From NCBI GenBank assembly GCA_020161355.1, contig JAIUOF010000005.1:244978-308977 (forward strand): 64,000 bases of DNA, written 5' to 3'. Within the stretch, counting starts at the first letter, position 1, and each line of letters starts with the position of its first letter. Shown here piece by piece: positions 33,809 to 43,336 of the stretch. Source of the DNA: Bacteroidota bacterium (GTDB taxonomy: Bacteria; Bacteroidota; Bacteroidia; Cytophagales; Spirosomataceae). Made by a program: the position numbers and the translations under genes. The notes under the pieces are model-generated. The model did not search any database. It had not been told where the DNA came from and saw only the letters and a list, made by a program, of their open reading frames with translations.

Positions 33809-36490
33809 ATGAGTGGTGTCTATATTACCATCGTTTCTGTAATCTATCTGGGGGTATTATTTTATTTAGCGTTTGTTGCCGAGAAGTACAAGAGCAAAAA
33901 TAAAAGCCTGATTGATAACCCCTACGTATATGCACTTTCATTGGCTGTTTACTGTACAGCATGGACTTTTTATGGGAGTGTCGGCAGGGTAAAAGAAAAA
34001 GGACTGGAGTTTCTCTCCGTTTATTTAGGCCCCACTCTGGTTATGCTACTGGCATGGTCAGTTTTAAAAAAAATCAGCAGAATCGCCAGAGTAAATGGCA
34101 TCACCAGCATCGCTGATTTCATTTCTGCCCGTTATGGCAAGTATCGTTCTTTGGGAGTTTGGGTTACAATTATCTCTTTTTTAGCGGGGGTTCCGTATAT
34201 TGGTCTTCAGGTTAAAGCCATATCAAAAAGTTTTGAAGTAATCACCGGTATCACTTCTGGAATTTACTTTTATCAGGATGCCAGTTTTTTTGTTGTGCTC
34301 ATTTTGATCGTTTTCACCATATTATTCGGTACCAGACGAATTCAGTCCAATGAAACACACGAAGGGATGATATTTGCAATCGCAGTTGAAAGCATCTTTA
34401 AATTAATAGCTTTCCTTGTGGTGGGGATCTTCATTACGTTTTTCATTAATGATGGCTGGGCAGATGTATTTAAGAATCATTATTTTGGAAAGCAAATCGA
34501 AAAATCTTTTGATTTCGAAAATTCTGCGGGTTATGGAAACTGGTTTATTCATATTATAATTTCAGCATTTGCTTTTATGTTTTTACCCCGACAGTTTCAG
34601 GTTTCGGTGGTAGAAAATCAAAGTGAGAAAAATCTTAAGCAGGCAATCTGGCTTTTTCCGCTCTACTTATTCCTCATCAATATTTTTGTAGTCTTCATAG
34701 CCATCAGCGGAACTTCAGTTTTTGAGTTTAATACTGAAGTTTCGACCGATAGTTATGTGATTGCCCTGCCACGGCACTTTGGAAGTGATCTGATAGCACT
34801 TATAGCCTACATTGGTGGGTTTTCGGCGGCTACAGGAATGATAATAGTGGAGACCATCGCTATCAGTACAATGATTACCAATAGTGTTATCTTGCCTTTT
34901 TTGTTGGAAAGTACCAGATTTCAGGAAAAATTTAAATTTAAATTGCTAAATCTGGCCACCTGGCTAAGAAGATTCGCCATAGTATTTATCATTCTGACCG
35001 GCTATTTTTATTTCAGGACAGTCAGCAACTTGTTTTCGCTGGTTTCAATTGGCTTGATAGCATTTGTGGCTATTGCACAATTTGCTCCGATTTTTTTAGG
35101 AGGGATATACTGGAAAGGAGCTTCCAAAAATGGAGCTTTGGCTGGTTTGGTTAGCGGCTTTATCCTATGGTTTTTATTTTTAATTTTTCCAACATTGATT
35201 CCTGAGGACATCAATAACAATACCTTATTAATTTTTTATAATAAAATATTTGGTGTAATAAAAATCGAGGGCTTTGACGAGATTTCCAATGCAGGTTTTT
35301 GGAGCCTTTTGGTTAATACATTCACCTTTATTGTGGTTTCTGTTTTTTCTGAGCAGTCGTCATCCGAAGCCAAGCAAGCGGTATTGTTTGTTGATATTTT
35401 TCAATATTCCAGCATTGAGGGTCCTTCAGGTTTTTGGAAGGGAAAAGCCAAAAGCGAAAATTTGTTTGAACTGCTGGCAAGTTTTATCGGTAGAAGTGCT
35501 GCCCGTAAAAACATGGACGAGTTTGGTCTACGAAACGAAATTGATTTACAATCAAATGTAGCTGATCCTAAGCTGGTCAGTTATATCGAAAACACCCTAA
35601 GCGGAATAGTGGGTACTTCTTCGGCCAATATGCTGGTTTCTACTATTGCAAAAGAAGAGGTTGTATCGGTCGATGAAGTTTTGGCATTTTTGAAAAGATC
35701 TCAGCAGATTTTGGATGATAATGAAGAGTTGAAATCTAAAACCGAAGAGCTTGAGAGGATTTCTTCAGAATTAAAAATCGCTAATGAAAGACTTCTGAAA
35801 ACTGATGAACAAAAAAATGAGTTTTTGACCACTGTAACTCATGAAATCAGGACACCGTTGACCTCTATAAAAGCTTTAACGGAGATTATTTTTGACAATG
35901 AAGATCTTGAAAAAGAACAGAAAAGTCATTTTTTAGAAACCATAATCAACGAAACAGACCGATTGAGCAGGTTGGTGAATCAGGTGCTGGATCTTGAAAA
36001 ATATGAATCTGGCAAGCACATTCTTAAAAAAGTAGATATCAGTGTAAAAGATTTGGTAGAGAACGTTAAGGATAGGCTTGAAGAAATCGCGAATGAGAAA
36101 AATATAAAGATAAAGTTATTGTATTTGCCGGAAACCAAAGATATAAAAGGTGATGAAGATAAATTGTTGCAGATGCTAATTAATGTGGTTTCTAATGCCA
36201 TAAAGTTTGTGAAACCTCATGAAGGAGAAATTTTGATAACCCTAAATTCCAGTAAAAAAAGAACTGTTTTTACAATTGAAGACAATGGGATTGGAATTCC
36301 CAAAGATGCTCAGATAAGGTTGTTTGAGAAGTTTTATCAGGTGGAAAATGGAAGTTATTCTGATATAAAGGGCAGTGGTTTGGGTCTTTCAATAGTGAAA
36401 AAAATTGTAGAGCTCCACAAGGGCACCATACATTTGGAAAGTGTTGTAAATAAAGGGACTAAGGTAATGATTAGTCTCCCAATTAAATAA
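33809..36490 (+). CDS. Sodium:solute symporter fused to sensor histidine kinase (CbrA-like)
   Basis: The 893-residue protein starts with a 13-helix SSSF domain (about 1-520; hallmark FISARYGKYRSLGVW, then AGVPYIGLQVKAI). A soluble linker follows, then HisKA with H678 in TVTHEIRTPLTS, and an HATPase domain with N796 (NVVSNAIKF), DNGIGIP and GSGLGLSIV. This is the CbrA architecture, in which transport and sensing are joined to control use of carbon sources. It is preceded by a 63-residue membrane partner and followed 11 bases later by a receiver-only regulator. Neighbouring propionyl- and acetyl-CoA synthetase genes suggest acetate or propionate as the sensed solute (inference). Confidence 0.9.
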   Translation: MSGVYITIVSVIYLGVLFYLAFVAEKYKSKNKSLIDNPYVYALSLAVYCTAWTFYGSVGRVKEKGLEFLSVYLGPTLVMLLAWSVLKKISRIARVNGITSIADFISARYGKYRSLGVWVTIISFLAGVPYIGLQVKAISKSFEVITGITSGIYFYQDASFFVVLILIVFTILFGTRRIQSNETHEGMIFAIAVESIFKLIAFLVVGIFITFFINDGWADVFKNHYFGKQIEKSFDFENSAGYGNWFIHIIISAFAFMFLPRQFQVSVVENQSEKNLKQAIWLFPLYLFLINIFVVFIAISGTSVFEFNTEVSTDSYVIALPRHFGSDLIALIAYIGGFSAATGMIIVETIAISTMITNSVILPFLLESTRFQEKFKFKLLNLATWLRRFAIVFIILTGYFYFRTVSNLFSLVSIGLIAFVAIAQFAPIFLGGIYWKGASKNGALAGLVSGFILWFLFLIFPTLIPEDINNNTLLIFYNKIFGVIKIEGFDEISNAGFWSLLVNTFTFIVVSVFSEQSSSEAKQAVLFVDIFQYSSIEGPSGFWKGKAKSENLFELLASFIGRSAARKNMDEFGLRNEIDLQSNVADPKLVSYIENTLSGIVGTSSANMLVSTIAKEEVVSVDEVLAFLKRSQQILDDNEELKSKTEELERISSELKIANERLLKTDEQKNEFLTTVTHEIRTPLTSIKALTEIIFDNEDLEKEQKSHFLETIINETDRLSRLVNQVLDLEKYESGKHILKKVDISVKDLVENVKDRLEEIANEKNIKIKLLYLPETKDIKGDEDKLLQMLINVVSNAIKFVKPHEGEILITLNSSKKRTVFTIEDNGIGIPKDAQIRLFEKFYQVENGSYSDIKGSGLGLSIVKKIVELHKGTIHLESVVNKGTKVMISLPIK

Positions 36491-36501
36491 AAAACTGAGG
36501 T

Positions 36502-36888
36502 ATGCAAATTCGAAATGACTTAAAGGTATTAATTGCTGACGACGAACCCAGCATTTTGATGTCGCTGGAGTTTCTGTTCAAAAAGGAAGGCTATACAGTC
36601 TTAATAGCAAGAGACGGGCAGGAAGCTATCGAGCTTTTCGATTCTCAACATCCTTCTATCATGGTTCTCGATATTATGATGCCCAAAATCGATGGCTATA
36701 AAGTATGTACACATGCCAAAACCAACTATTTGAAACATAAGCCTAAAGTGGTTTTTCTTTCGGCAAAAAACAAAGAAACCGAAATAGAACATGGCTATGA
36801 GTTGGGGGCTGATTTATATGTTCCAAAGCCTTTTTCTACCCGTGACCTGATCAAAAAAGTTAACCTTATGGCCACCGATTTACTCTAA
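36502..36888 (+). CDS. Single-domain response regulator (CheY-like)
   Basis: The 128-residue protein is a receiver domain alone: acidic D13/D14, phosphoacceptor D57 in IMVLDIMMP, S87 switch and K109 in VPKPFS. It begins 11 bases after the kinase stop, so it is the likely phosphorylation partner. There is no DNA-binding output domain, so the signal must be passed by protein interaction or to an unlinked regulator. It ends 20 bases before the propionyl-CoA synthetase gene. Confidence 0.9.
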   Translation: MQIRNDLKVLIADDEPSILMSLEFLFKKEGYTVLIARDGQEAIELFDSQHPSIMVLDIMMPKIDGYKVCTHAKTNYLKHKPKVVFLSAKNKETEIEHGYELGADLYVPKPFSTRDLIKKVNLMATDLL

Positions 36889-36908
36889 AACTTCGAAAAT
36901 TTAAACAA

Positions 36909-38816
36909 ATGAACTATCATAATTTCTATCAGCAAAGTATCTTAACCAGAGGAAAATTCTGGGGAAGAAAAGCAGCCAAAATAGCTTGGTACAAGGCACC
37001 AAAAACAGTTTTAACGCTCGATAAAAAAGGATATTATAAGTGGTACGAAGATGGGGTACTTAATACCTGCTATCTGGCAGTTGACCGTCACGTAAAGGAA
37101 GGAATGGGTGACCACGATGCATTGATTTATGATTCGCCGGTAACCAATACCATCAGAAAATATACTTACGACGAAGTACTGGATCGTGTATCTAAAATTG
37201 CAGGAGCCCTCGTTAGTTTAGGTGTTCAGAAAGGGGATACCGTCATAATTTACATGCCGATGGTACCTGACGCAGCTTTTTCAATGCTCGCATGTGCCCG
37301 TATAGGAGCTGTTCATTCCGTAGTGTTTGGCGGATTTGCTCCACATGAACTCGCCATAAGAATTGATGACGCCAAGCCGAAAGTTATAATTTCAGCAAGT
37401 TGCGGTATCGAATTTGAAAAAATAATACCCTATAAACCACTGTTAGATCAGGCACTGAAAGAGGCTACATTTAAGCCTGATGCCTGTATGATTTACCAAA
37501 GACACATGCTCAAAGCTGATATGAAAAAAGGTTTTGATCATGATTATGAGGAAATCGTTTCAAAATCAGCTCCTGCGGCCTGTGTAAAAGTAAAAGCTAC
37601 CGACCCATTGTATATTCTCTATACTTCAGGTACAACAGGAAAACCTAAAGGAATTGTCAGAGACAACGGTGGTCACGCCGTAGCCATGCAGTTTTCAATG
37701 GATTATGTCTATAATGTGCATAAAGGGGAAGTTTTCTGGGCAGCATCTGATGTGGGTTGGGTGGTAGGCCATTCTTATATTGTTTATGCACCGCTGATTG
37801 CTGGTTGTACAACCGTATTTTTTGAAGGGAAACCGGTAAGAACACCTGATCCCGGGACTTTCTGGAGGGCAATAGAGCAACACAAAGTGAATATTTTCTT
37901 TACAGCTCCCACGGCGTTCCGTGCAATCAGAAAAGAAGACCCTAATGCCGACCTTTTAAAAAAATATGATATCTCAAGCCTGAGAACAATCTTCGTAGCA
38001 GGGGAAAGGTGTGACCCGCCTACCCTCCGTTGGTTGCAGGAAATAACCGGTAAACCTATCATCGATCACTGGTGGCAGACTGAAACCGGATGGTCAATAG
38101 TGGCCAATATGATGGGAGTAGAGCAGTTTCCTGTGAAAGAAGGCTCTGCAACCAAGCCAGTGAGTGGTTTTGAGGTGGAAATATTAGATGAAGCAGGGGA
38201 GAAGCTTGGCCCTAACCACGAAGGCTATGTTTGTGTAAAACTACCATTGCCTCCGGGCTGCCTACCCACCCTTTGGAATGACGACGAGCGTTTTGAGGAT
38301 TCATACATGGACAAATTCCCGGGCTATTACCTCACGGGAGACGGCGGCTATATTGACCCTGACGGATATGTATTTATAATGGGAAGGATTGACGACGTTA
38401 TAAACGTGTCAGGCCACAGGCTTTCAACTGGTGAAATGGAAGAAATAGTGAGCGGTCATGAGGCTATCGCCGAATGTGCCGTAATAGGTATCGAAGATGA
38501 ACTTACGGGTCAAAAACCTCTCGGACTGATTGTATTAAAAGATAATGCCGAGCAATCTTCAGAAGGAATTGAAAAAGATTTGGTGGCATTGGTCAGGGCT
38601 AAAGTAGGAGCCGTGGCTTCTTTTAAAACGGTAGTAACCGTAAAAAGGCTTCCGAAAACCCGCTCCGGTAAGATTTTACGTAAAACCATGCGGATGATTG
38701 CCGACGACAAGTCATTCCAGGTGCCATCAACCATTGATGACCCGGCAATTTTGGAAGAAATCAAAGAAATATTAGTGAGCCATAAAATAGGTTTAGTATC
38801 AAAAAAACAATTTTAA
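36909..38816 (+). CDS. prpE: Propionyl-CoA synthetase (PrpE-like)
   Basis: Activates propionate, and often acetate, to acyl-CoA through acyl-AMP. The 635-residue protein has Y238-TSGTTGKPKGIV followed by RDNGGH, the PrpE-type version of the P-loop flank. WWQTETG appears at about 388, and the catalytic lysine is K588 in TRSGKIL, a site often controlled by acetylation in this family. It starts 20 bases after the response regulator. PrpE versus Acs rests on the RDNGGH motif and general pattern; substrate preference needs assay. Confidence 0.85.
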   Translation: MNYHNFYQQSILTRGKFWGRKAAKIAWYKAPKTVLTLDKKGYYKWYEDGVLNTCYLAVDRHVKEGMGDHDALIYDSPVTNTIRKYTYDEVLDRVSKIAGALVSLGVQKGDTVIIYMPMVPDAAFSMLACARIGAVHSVVFGGFAPHELAIRIDDAKPKVIISASCGIEFEKIIPYKPLLDQALKEATFKPDACMIYQRHMLKADMKKGFDHDYEEIVSKSAPAACVKVKATDPLYILYTSGTTGKPKGIVRDNGGHAVAMQFSMDYVYNVHKGEVFWAASDVGWVVGHSYIVYAPLIAGCTTVFFEGKPVRTPDPGTFWRAIEQHKVNIFFTAPTAFRAIRKEDPNADLLKKYDISSLRTIFVAGERCDPPTLRWLQEITGKPIIDHWWQTETGWSIVANMMGVEQFPVKEGSATKPVSGFEVEILDEAGEKLGPNHEGYVCVKLPLPPGCLPTLWNDDERFEDSYMDKFPGYYLTGDGGYIDPDGYVFIMGRIDDVINVSGHRLSTGEMEEIVSGHEAIAECAVIGIEDELTGQKPLGLIVLKDNAEQSSEGIEKDLVALVRAKVGAVASFKTVVTVKRLPKTRSGKILRKTMRMIADDKSFQVPSTIDDPAILEEIKEILVSHKIGLVSKKQF

Positions 38817-38836
38817 ACTATCAATCAAAATAAAAA

Positions 38837-40732
38837 ATGAGAATCAGGACTATCGAAGAGTATCACGAGGCGTACAAGCATAGTGTGGAAGATCCCGAAA
38901 GTTTTTGGGCCGATGTGGCTCAGGAGTTTATCTGGAAAAAACCCTGGAAAAAAGTTTTGGAATGGGACTTCAACAATGAATACAATGTAAAGTGGTTTAA
39001 AGGTGGTAAATTAAATATCACAGAAAACTGTCTAGATCGCCATGCTGAACACAAGCCCAATCAACCCGCTATCATCTGGGAGCCCAATGATCCGGAGGAT
39101 GAACCCATTGTGTTGACATACAAAGTGTTGTTTAACAGAGTTTGTAGTTTTGCCAATGTTTTGAAGAAAAATGGCGTAGAAAAAGGTGACAGAGTGTGTA
39201 TTTATATGCCTATGGTGCCTGAGTTAGCTATAGCAGTCTTGGCTTGTGCTCGTATAGGAGCTATTCATTCTGTAGTTTTCGGTGGCTTCTCAGCTCAATC
39301 TATTGCCGACCGTATCAACGATTCACAATGCAAAGTGGTGATTACAACTGACGGTGCGGTTAGAGGTTCAAAACATCTTCCGATGAAAGATACCGTTGAT
39401 GATGCACTTATCGGATGTCCATCGGTGAAGAAAGTCATCGTGTCAACCCATACCCGTACGCCGGTTTCGATGATTAAAGGCCGAGATGTATGGTGGGAAC
39501 AGGAGATTAAGCATGTTGATTCCTTTTGTCCGGCCGAAGAAATGGACGCAGAAGATCCTTTGTTTATTCTTTATACATCGGGTTCTACCGGAAAGCCAAA
39601 AGGAGTAGTTCATACAACGGGCGGTTATATGGTTTACAGTACCTATACTTTCCATAATGTGTTCCAATATGAGCCGGGTGAAATTCATTTCTGTACAGCA
39701 GATATTGGCTGGATTACTGGTCATTCTTATATCATTTATGGTCCATTGGCAGCAGGTGCCACCACTTTGATGTTTGAGGGCATTCCAACTTACCCTGATG
39801 CGGGGAGATTCTGGGATATCATTGAGCGTCATAGTGTAAATATTTTCTACACCGCTCCTACTGCTATCAGATCATTGATGGGCTTTGGAGAGGAATTTTA
39901 TCAGGAGAAAGACCTTCATACCTTAAAAGTTCTAGGCTCTGTAGGTGAACCTATCAACGAGGAAGCCTGGAACTGGTACAATGAGAATATAGGGAAAAAA
40001 AGATGTCCGATTGTGGATACCTGGTGGCAGACAGAAACCGGTGGTATCCTGATTTCACCTTTGGCCAATATCACAAAAACCAAGCCTTCTTATGCTACAC
40101 TTCCTTTACCAGGTGTACAGCCTATGTTGGTAGATGAAAATGGCGTTGAAATAGAAGGAAATGGTGTAAATGGTAACCTGGTGATTAAATTCCCATGGCC
40201 GGGGATCATTCGTACTACCTGGGGTGACCATGAGCGTTGTAAAAATACTTACTTCTCTGCTTATCCGGGATTGTATTTTACTGGCGACGGTTGTCAGAGA
40301 GATGAAGACGGGTATTATCGTATCACAGGTCGGGTAGATGACGTAATCAACGTTTCCGGCCATAGAATTGGAACTGCCGAGGTTGAAAATGCCCTCAATA
40401 TGCACACAGGTGTAGTTGAGTCGGCAGTGGTAGGTTATCCGCATGATATCAAGGGACAGGGTATTTATGCTTACATAATTTGTGAAGAAATGCCAGACGA
40501 GCCTGAAATGACCAAGAGAGATATTTTGATGACGGTTACCCGTGTGATTGGGCCAATCGCCAAGCCGGACAAGATTCAGTTTGTAACCGGTTTGCCAAAA
40601 ACCCGCTCAGGTAAAATCATGAGGAGGATATTAAGAAAAGTTGCTGAAGGAGACGTAAGCAACCTGGGAGATACTTCTACGCTTTTAGATCCGGCGGTAG
40701 TAGATGAAATCGTAAAAGGAGCCGGTCATTGA
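38837..40732 (+). CDS. acs: Acetyl-CoA synthetase
   Basis: Makes acetyl-CoA from acetate, ATP and CoA. The 631-residue enzyme has the P-loop Y246-TSGSTGKPKGVV followed by HTTGGY, as in Acs. DTWWQTETGG sits at about 394, and K593 in TRSGKIMRR is the catalytic lysine inactivated by acetylation in characterised Acs. It begins 20 bases after the prpE-like stop; the pair, with SSSF kinase and regulator, forms a small-acid scavenging operon. A strong terminator follows. Confidence 0.92.
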   Translation: MRIRTIEEYHEAYKHSVEDPESFWADVAQEFIWKKPWKKVLEWDFNNEYNVKWFKGGKLNITENCLDRHAEHKPNQPAIIWEPNDPEDEPIVLTYKVLFNRVCSFANVLKKNGVEKGDRVCIYMPMVPELAIAVLACARIGAIHSVVFGGFSAQSIADRINDSQCKVVITTDGAVRGSKHLPMKDTVDDALIGCPSVKKVIVSTHTRTPVSMIKGRDVWWEQEIKHVDSFCPAEEMDAEDPLFILYTSGSTGKPKGVVHTTGGYMVYSTYTFHNVFQYEPGEIHFCTADIGWITGHSYIIYGPLAAGATTLMFEGIPTYPDAGRFWDIIERHSVNIFYTAPTAIRSLMGFGEEFYQEKDLHTLKVLGSVGEPINEEAWNWYNENIGKKRCPIVDTWWQTETGGILISPLANITKTKPSYATLPLPGVQPMLVDENGVEIEGNGVNGNLVIKFPWPGIIRTTWGDHERCKNTYFSAYPGLYFTGDGCQRDEDGYYRITGRVDDVINVSGHRIGTAEVENALNMHTGVVESAVVGYPHDIKGQGIYAYIICEEMPDEPEMTKRDILMTVTRVIGPIAKPDKIQFVTGLPKTRSGKIMRRILRKVAEGDVSNLGDTSTLLDPAVVDEIVKGAGH

Positions 40733-40748
40733 TAGTCTTCAAAATTGA

Positions 40749-40779
40749 AAACAGGGAGCCGATGGTTCCCTGTTTTTTT
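40749..40779 (+). terminator. Terminator after acs
   Basis: AACAGGGA and TCCCTGTT arms pair perfectly around a 9-base loop, followed by seven T. Confidence 0.85.
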
Positions 40780-41004
40780 ATGTTTTAATTGAAAATTCAC
40801 AAACAATTGAAATTGAGCTATTTATAATGCAAATTGGCTAATTGGTAGTTATATATTATAGGTAAAAATATGATGTTTTTGTTTAAAATTATAGGTAAAT
40901 GAAAGCTAATTTATTTAAGAAATTGTCATCCAAAATGTTCTGAATTGTAATTTCAAAAAGCATTTTTATATTGAAAAATTAGGATTTTATTTCTTTAAAG
41001 TTTT
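40780..41004. other. AT-rich spacer after acs
   Basis: This 225-bp stretch holds no gene, promoter box or hairpin that I can support. It leads into the GC-rich structured element. Confidence 0.6.
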
Positions 41005-41113
41005 GCGTAAGGGGGCGAACGGCCTGTTTGAGCTCTCAGGCGATAGCGTGAAGCGAGTAGTGAGCACCCGACCCCGGTTATGAGGCGATAGCCAAATAAC
41101 CGGGGATACGCCC
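41005..41113. repeat. GC-rich structured intergenic element
   Basis: An island of about 109 bases, visibly GC-rich beside AT-rich spacer. A perfect 10-bp stem CCCCGGTTAT / ATAACCGGGG (41072-41081 and 41096-41105) encloses GGC-GATA-GCC. Outer arms GGGCG / CGCCC (41013-41017 and 41109-41113) close a larger fold, and GCTC / GAGC (41032-41035 and 41062-41065) form an inner arm. GGCGATAGC occurs twice (41039 and 41084). It may be an interspersed repeat or a structured RNA. It ends 8 bases before the stop of the peptidase gene on the minus strand. Confidence 0.65.
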
Positions 41114-41121
41114 AAATATTT

Positions 41122-43278
41122 TTATCTCAGCATCCCTTCCGGCATGTCTTTTTCAAGGAGATATTTATAAATAAAACGGTTTTTGAGGTTTTCGAAATGG
41201 GCTCCTTTTGCACCGCCCCAGCCGTGTTTTCCGCCGGGGTAAAACATCATTTCAAATTCTTTTTTGCTTTCCTGTAACTTGTCAATGAGCTGGATGCTGT
41301 TTTGCAGATGCACGTTGTCGTCCATGGTGCCGTGCACGATGAGTAGCTTGCCCTTGAGATTGTCGGAGTAGGTCAAAACGGCTCCTTTTTTGTAGCCTTC
41401 GGGGTTTTCTTCGGGGGTATCCATAAACCGCTCAGTGTAGGCACTGTCATATAGTTTCCAGTCGGTCACACTACCGCCAGCCATGCCATGGGTAAATACA
41501 TCGGCACCCTTTGTGAGAGCGAGGCATGTCATGTAACCTCCATAGCTAAAGCCCGTTATGGCTATTTTTTTGGGATCGGCTATTCCTTTTTCAATAAGGT
41601 ATTGTACCATTGTTTTGTAGTCTTCGAGCTCCCATTCGCCCAGGTTTCGGTGCATATAGGCTACGCCTTCTTTTCCAAAATGCCCGCTTGCCCGGTGGTC
41701 GAGGCTAACTTGTATCACGCCTTCTCTTGCCAGCCATTGACTTTTAGGAGACCAAGCCCAGGAGTCGGTCACGGTGCCTGCGTCGGGGCCACCGTATATG
41801 TTTACCAATACTGGGTATTTTTTACCTGCTTCCATGTTTTCGGGATATACTATGGTCATAGGAAGGTCAAATTTGCCATCTTTGCTTTTTACCCTGAGAA
41901 GTTCGGGCGTGTTAATTTGATAAGTATCATAAGCCGAACCCCGGGCACTGCCCAGCTCTTTGATGAGCTTTCCGGTATTGTCGATAATGGCCATAGCGGC
42001 GGGCGTATGGGTGTTGGAATAGGAAGTTACAAAGTATTTGAGGTCTGGTGAGGAATCTATTTTTCTATGATTGAAGTCTCCGAAAGTCAGTCGTTTAAGG
42101 CCTTTGCCATCGAGGCCAACGCGGTAAAGATCAAACCTGGTGGTATTTTCAATGCCTCTGGCATGGAAGTAAACTACTTTGTTTTTTTGGTCTATACCAA
42201 TTACTTCTTTTACGGTAAATCTGCCCTGAGTAATCTGGTTTTTTAGTTTTCCGTCAAGTCCGTAAAGATATAAGTGCTTCCAGCCGGTTTTATCGGAAAT
42301 GAGCATCATTTCTTTTCCATTATCGAGTAGGGTCAGCCGTTCATCAGCCTCGCTGATATCCACCCAGGAATCCTGTTTTTCTTCATAAATCAGTGTTTTT
42401 GTGCCTTTTGAAGGTGAAACATTGAAGAGTTTGAGGTGGTCTGTGCCTCTGTTGGCCCATTGAACCATCAAACCCGAGCCATCGATAGTCCATTCTGGCC
42501 AGCCGAAATATTGATCGGTTTTTTCATCAAAATCAGCCCAGGTGGTTTGGTTGCCATCAGGGTCCACAAAGCCTATTTTAACGGTAGGATTGGGGTCTCC
42601 GGCTTTTGGATAGCGGGTTTCCTCTATAAAACCATGATGTCCTTCCGAGCTGTAAATTGGGAACATTGGTACTTGTGATTCATCAAATCGCATGAAAGCC
42701 AGTTTTTTGCTGTCAGGACTCCACCAAAATGCTCTGAAAACGGTTGGACGACCAAAAATCTCTTCCCAATAAACCCATGATGCATAGCCGTTTAGCGTGG
42801 TCTTACTGCCATCGATGGTCAGTTGAGTCTCACGTCTGTTTTTGAGATTGAAGGTGTACAAATTGTTGTTTTTGGTATAAGCTACATATTGGCTGTCGGG
42901 CGAAAAGGTTGGATTTTTTTCTACCGAAGAAGGGTCGGTTGTGAGTTGGGTTTCTTCTGAACCGGACTTTAGAAAAATATCGCCGTTTTTTAGGACAAGT
43001 TTTTTCGTTGTTACTACAACCGTTTGACTTTTTGAGTCTTCTTCGATTTTTCCGGTTTTCAGATTTAGCACTACATTTTTCATGGTTTCATTTTCTGAAG
43101 GCTTCATAAAAACCTGTACCCGGTCTTCATCCAGCCATTTGTTGACTGAAGGTAAGGCCTGCAAGAAATTTTCAGGAGATTTGTTTCCTATCAATAGTTG
43201 GCTGTCGATAGGTTTTTTTTGAGAAAATACGTTTGTAATAGAAGTGATTCCTGCTAAAACAAGTAAAATTTTTTTCAT
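41122..43278 (-). CDS. Dipeptidyl-peptidase IV-type S9 peptidase
   Basis: A 718-residue secreted serine peptidase that removes dipeptides (often X-Pro) from peptides. Signal peptide about 1-19 (ending VFSQ), an N-terminal beta-propeller (DPPIV_N; e.g. NGYASWVYWEEIFGR at about 163-177) and a C-terminal alpha/beta hydrolase domain. The catalytic residues are visible: S578 in GFSYGGY, D653/D654 in HGTMDDNVH, and H685 in GGKHGWGG. The Glu pair of DPPIV (WEEIFGR) is retained. It stands alone between the structured element and the acyltransferase gene. Confidence 0.92.
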   Translation of the reverse strand: MKKILLVLAGITSITNVFSQKKPIDSQLLIGNKSPENFLQALPSVNKWLDEDRVQVFMKPSENETMKNVVLNLKTGKIEEDSKSQTVVVTTKKLVLKNGDIFLKSGSEETQLTTDPSSVEKNPTFSPDSQYVAYTKNNNLYTFNLKNRRETQLTIDGSKTTLNGYASWVYWEEIFGRPTVFRAFWWSPDSKKLAFMRFDESQVPMFPIYSSEGHHGFIEETRYPKAGDPNPTVKIGFVDPDGNQTTWADFDEKTDQYFGWPEWTIDGSGLMVQWANRGTDHLKLFNVSPSKGTKTLIYEEKQDSWVDISEADERLTLLDNGKEMMLISDKTGWKHLYLYGLDGKLKNQITQGRFTVKEVIGIDQKNKVVYFHARGIENTTRFDLYRVGLDGKGLKRLTFGDFNHRKIDSSPDLKYFVTSYSNTHTPAAMAIIDNTGKLIKELGSARGSAYDTYQINTPELLRVKSKDGKFDLPMTIVYPENMEAGKKYPVLVNIYGGPDAGTVTDSWAWSPKSQWLAREGVIQVSLDHRASGHFGKEGVAYMHRNLGEWELEDYKTMVQYLIEKGIADPKKIAITGFSYGGYMTCLALTKGADVFTHGMAGGSVTDWKLYDSAYTERFMDTPEENPEGYKKGAVLTYSDNLKGKLLIVHGTMDDNVHLQNSIQLIDKLQESKKEFEMMFYPGGKHGWGGAKGAHFENLKNRFIYKYLLEKDMPEGMLR

Positions 43279-43336
43279 AATTTATTGATGTTTATAAGCG
43301 TTGTCAATCAATGTTTTGAATGATAATTAATAAATA

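Noticed and set aside
41005..41113. Integron attC-like site
   Set aside because: The palindromes resemble attC folding, but the conserved RYYYAAC and GTTRRRY ends are absent.
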